From assembly GCF_001662075.1 (NCBI RefSeq), contig NZ_LYPL01000011.1, positions 186,001 through 250,000 of the forward strand: a stretch of 64,000 nucleotides of DNA. Reading direction: 5' to 3'. The first letter of the stretch is position 1; every line of letters begins with the position of its first letter. Origin of the DNA: Rhizobium bangladeshense. GTDB lineage: Bacteria > Pseudomonadota > Alphaproteobacteria > Rhizobiales > Rhizobiaceae. A model generated the notes under the pieces. It did not search any database. It was not told where the DNA came from and was given only the letters and a program-made list of their open reading frames with translations. Below, piece after piece: positions 61,517 to 64,000 of this stretch. A program made the position numbers and the translations under genes.

Positions 61517-63418
61517 TCAGATCGTCGTCTGGAGGCCGAGTTCGACCACGCGGCCGGTTGGAAGCCCGAAATAGTCTGTCGCATTGCCGGCGTTCTGAGC
61601 AAGCGTGATGAATAGCCGGTCCTGCCACAACGGCATGCCGCGCCTCTTCGAGGGAAGGATCGTCCGGCGCGAGAGGAAGAAGGACGTCGACATGATGTCA
61701 AACTTCAAACCGAGCTTTCGGACCAGAACGAGGGCGCGCGGGATGTTCGGCGTCTCCATGTAGCCGAACGTAATGATCAAGCGGCTGAAGCGCGGATTGA
61801 AGCTCTCCAGGAAGATTTTCTCGTCGTCGGGGACGAAGGGGGTCGCCGCTGTCACCACGCTGAGGATGACGTTGTGCTCGTGAAGAACCTTGTAGTGCTT
61901 CAGACTGTGGAGGAGGGCGGTCGGTGCGCCCTCGACGTCGCTCGTCAGGAATATCGCGGTACCTGGGACGGTTGGCGGTTGTTTCTGGGCCAGCCTGTCG
62001 ACGATCGACGCCAAGGGGATCTCGTCCATCTTCGTGCGGGCTGCAAGCAATCGGCGTCCCGACATCCACGTCTGCATGATCAGCCCCATCGTACAGGCGA
62101 CCGCGACCGGCACCCAGCCGCCTTCCGCGAACTTGGCGAGGTTGGCAGCAAGGAAACCGGCGTCGATGATCACAAGCGGCAGCACCACCGCGGTGGCGAT
62201 GATCGTTTTCCAGTTCCAGATGCGCCGCATGACGACGTAGAGCAGCACCGATGTGATCAGCATCTCGCCGGTGACGGCTATGCCATATGCCGCGGAGAGG
62301 CCGCTAGAATTGCGGAACTGCAGCACCAGTGCGACCACGAAGATGAAGAGGAACGAGTTCACCTGCGGCATGAAGATCTGCCCTGAGTGGGTTTCCGAAG
62401 TGTGGAGGATCTGGAGGCGCGGGAGCAGGTTCAAGTGCATCGCCTGGCGTACAAGGGAATATGCGCCCGATATCACCGCCTGGCTGGCGATAACGGTTGC
62501 CGCGGTCGCAAGACACACGATCGGAAGCTTCGCCCAGTCGGGATGCATCCCGAAGAAAGGATGGGCTGCCATCTCGGGGTTTGCCAGTACGAAGGCGCCC
62601 TGCCCAAAGTAGTTGAGCAACAGGCACGGAAATACAAGCACGAACCAGGCGGTGACGATCGGTCGCCGACCGAAATGGCCGAGGTCGACGTACAGCGCCT
62701 CTGCTCCCGTGACGGCAAGAAACACGGCTCCGAGGACTGTGATCGTGGTGCCGACGTTGGAAGAGGCGTAGCGAAGCGCATGGAGAGGATCCACTGCCCA
62801 GAGAACACCCAGATCGTCGACAATGTGAACTGTCCCGCTCACGCCCAGCACCACGAACCAAAGCGCCATGACGGGACCGAACACCGAAGCGACGCCGCCC
62901 GTTCCAAACCGCTGGACGAAGAAGAGAACCGCAATGATCGCCAGGGTGATTGGGACGATCCATGCCGAAAGTGCAGGCGCGACCACCTGGATGCCTTCGA
63001 CGGCAGACAATACCGATATGGCCGGAGTGATAATAGCGTCGCCCAGGAAGAGCGACGCACCTGCGACGCCAAAAACGAGAATCCATGCGGGCCGTTTTGA
63101 CAGGCTTTCCCTCGCGAGCGTCATCAGGGAAAGCGTCCCCCCTTCGCCGCGGTTGTCCGCCTTTAGGACGAAGGAAACATATTTGATGGTCACGACGATC
63201 GTCAGCGCCCAGACAATAAGGGAGAGGATACCGAGCACGTTCTCTCTATGCGATCCGCTCCCGGCCGTCGCATGCAGCGCCTCCCTGAAGGCATAAAGCG
63301 GACTGGTGCCTATGTCTCCATAGACGACGCCCAGGGCGGCGAGCACCAGGCCAGGAAGGCCGCTACTGGTTTCATGTTCGATCTCGGGATCTTGTGATCT
63401 GAGTTGGGGATAGGTCAA
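61517..63418 (-). CDS. kup: Low-affinity potassium transporter Kup
   Basis: 633 residues from TTG 63418. N-terminal family signature LAALGVVYGDIGTSPLYAFR (about 27-46), then about 12 membrane segments to residue 440 (SLFLGDAIITPAISVLSAVE, AEALYVDLGHFGRRPIVTAW). A cytoplasmic C-terminal region follows (VPGTAIFLTSDVEGAPTALL, ITFGYMETPNIPRAL), typical of KUP/HAK. Proton-coupled K+ uptake at the inner membrane. Length is normal for the family. Confidence 0.95.
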   Translation of the reverse strand: MTYPQLRSQDPEIEHETSSGLPGLVLAALGVVYGDIGTSPLYAFREALHATAGSGSHRENVLGILSLIVWALTIVVTIKYVSFVLKADNRGEGGTLSLMTLARESLSKRPAWILVFGVAGASLFLGDAIITPAISVLSAVEGIQVVAPALSAWIVPITLAIIAVLFFVQRFGTGGVASVFGPVMALWFVVLGVSGTVHIVDDLGVLWAVDPLHALRYASSNVGTTITVLGAVFLAVTGAEALYVDLGHFGRRPIVTAWFVLVFPCLLLNYFGQGAFVLANPEMAAHPFFGMHPDWAKLPIVCLATAATVIASQAVISGAYSLVRQAMHLNLLPRLQILHTSETHSGQIFMPQVNSFLFIFVVALVLQFRNSSGLSAAYGIAVTGEMLITSVLLYVVMRRIWNWKTIIATAVVLPLVIIDAGFLAANLAKFAEGGWVPVAVACTMGLIMQTWMSGRRLLAARTKMDEIPLASIVDRLAQKQPPTVPGTAIFLTSDVEGAPTALLHSLKHYKVLHEHNVILSVVTAATPFVPDDEKIFLESFNPRFSRLIITFGYMETPNIPRALVLVRKLGLKFDIMSTSFFLSRRTILPSKRRGMPLWQDRLFITLAQNAGNATDYFGLPTGRVVELGLQTTI

Positions 63419-63715
63419 AGGGCCTCGCGTTGAATTGTCCGCGCCTGATCCGCCGCTGACGGAGTAATTCGAAAATGCGAGGCGGTCACCACGATGTCAG
63501 AGAAGTATTGTACCATCTGTTTGTGATCCAGAGGAGCCCATCCCGCCCGATCGCTCCTCTCAAAAGCGTCTCACATGCTGGCCGACATCCTGCTCAAAGC
63601 CGCCACGATCTATTCGTGATCGTATGGCTTCGGAAGAACACGGTTCTCTCGAAGCTCTGCAACCCGTGGCTGCCCGAGAGCAGTTTAGCGCCCGTGGGTC
63701 CTCCATCTTCTGAGG
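63419..63715. other. Intergenic region upstream of kup
   Basis: 297 bases that should hold the kup promoter and the end of the truncated gene. No supported gene or clear operator. Confidence 0.4.
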
Positions 63716-63945
63716 TTAAGGCGCGACATAGACCTCTTCATCGCGGACGACGTGCGTGCTTCCGACAGCACCCCCGACCCACGCGGCGACCGCACCGACG
63801 GCAAGGGCGATAAATGCCAGGATCGCGCCGGCAGAGAATGCGGTTGCAGCAGTTTGGGCCGCCTCGGTCGCCTTCTGCTTCGCCTGGGCTACAGTGTCCG
63901 CATACTGCTTCTCATACTGGGCGATCTGTGTCCTTCCCGAGAGAA
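63716..63945 (-). pseudogene. 3' fragment of a small membrane protein gene, cut by an insertion sequence end
   Basis: Minus-strand frame reads TQIAQYEKQYADTVAQAKQK, then a hydrophobic AFSAGAILAFIALAVGAVAA segment and ends VRDEEVYVAP at TAA 63716-63718. It resembles the C-terminal end of rhizobial PhnA-like membrane proteins. Reading upstream meets a TGA at once in the sequence that looks like an IS end, and no start codon is available. So the 5' part is missing or displaced. Confidence 0.55.
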
Positions 63946-64000
63946 GGGTGACAGTTCATACCGGAGACATGGGTTACACTTTTTGCCTTTGCGAGGAGAG
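63946..64000. mobile_element. Probable insertion-sequence terminus (IS481-like), incomplete
   Basis: From about 63947 the sequence (TGACAGTTCATACCGGAGAC then ATGGGTTACA) resembles the ends of IS481-type and similar elements common in rhizobia, which carry ...CCATGTCTCCGGTATGAAC near their tips. No transposase is visible because the window ends. Recognised from memory of such ends, not from a search. Confidence 0.5.

Noticed and set aside
1-64000. CRISPR arrays, tRNA or rRNA genes
   Set aside because: No regularly spaced repeats and no tRNA or rRNA-like sequence were noticed on either strand; a covariance-model scan would be needed to exclude small RNAs.

Overview
The window looks like chromosomal DNA of a Rhizobium close to the R. 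leguminosarum / R. etli group. The evidence is the gene order pssT-pssN-pssO-pssP, a Rap-type adhesin, plyA and prsD-prsE, the pssD/pssE pair, rkpK (exo5), and the high-GC codon use. I used no database search; names rest on motifs, length and gene order.

Layout. (1) 1-3436: 5' part of UDP-glucose dehydrogenase (-), a transglutaminase-like cysteine protease (-), then the divergent Wzy-type protein PssT. (2) 3721-8754: PssN, PssO, PssP and a small membrane protein, which form the envelope machinery for exopolysaccharide (EPS). (3) 8948-15462: a secreted cadherin-like protein (Rap family), the EPS glycanase PlyA and its type I exporter PrsD/PrsE. (4) 15595-30778: an SGNH hydrolase (+), then a long minus-strand EPS operon. 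Its genes encode a GH10 glycanase, two GT4 and four GT2 glycosyltransferases, a hexapeptide acyltransferase, a pyruvyltransferase, a Wzx flippase, a second Wzy, an acyltransferase-3 and PssD/PssE. (5) 30983-33389: three small accessory genes. (6) 33621-38403: an XRE regulator, a BTAD/TPR regulator, a 70-residue ORF, a YcaO enzyme, a TfuA enzyme and an 82-residue ORF. This is a candidate RiPP (probably thioamide) locus and the most interesting part of the window. (7) 38628-40971: two small genes and a 1.3-kb non-coding stretch. (8) 40972-50129: a second glycan operon with a UDP-xylose-synthase-like enzyme, four glycosyltransferase domains, an ABC flippase and a 1000-residue GT2/methyltransferase/deacetylase fusion. 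(9) 50517-52680: AmpC-like beta-lactamase and divergent AmpR-like regulator. (10) 52720-56761: a sugar ABC importer and a sugar-nucleotide-type SDR around a shared divergent promoter. (11) 57127-63715: GNAT, GYD, membrane, DUF2314-like and DUF882 proteins, and Kup. (12) 63716-64000: the 3' end of a gene cut by what looks like the terminus of an insertion sequence.

How it fits together. RkpK supplies UDP-glucuronate, PssD/PssE use it on the lipid-linked EPS unit, further transferases and decorating enzymes complete the unit, Wzx flips it, Wzy/PssT polymerise it, and PssP/PssN carry it out. PrsD/PrsE export PlyA and the Rap protein, which trim and bind EPS outside the cell. The second operon, with an ABC flippase instead of Wzx, probably makes a different glycan. 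The YcaO-TfuA locus sits between the two glycan operons and appears unrelated to them. In it the small ORF, ycaO and tfuA are joined by 4-base stop/start overlaps.
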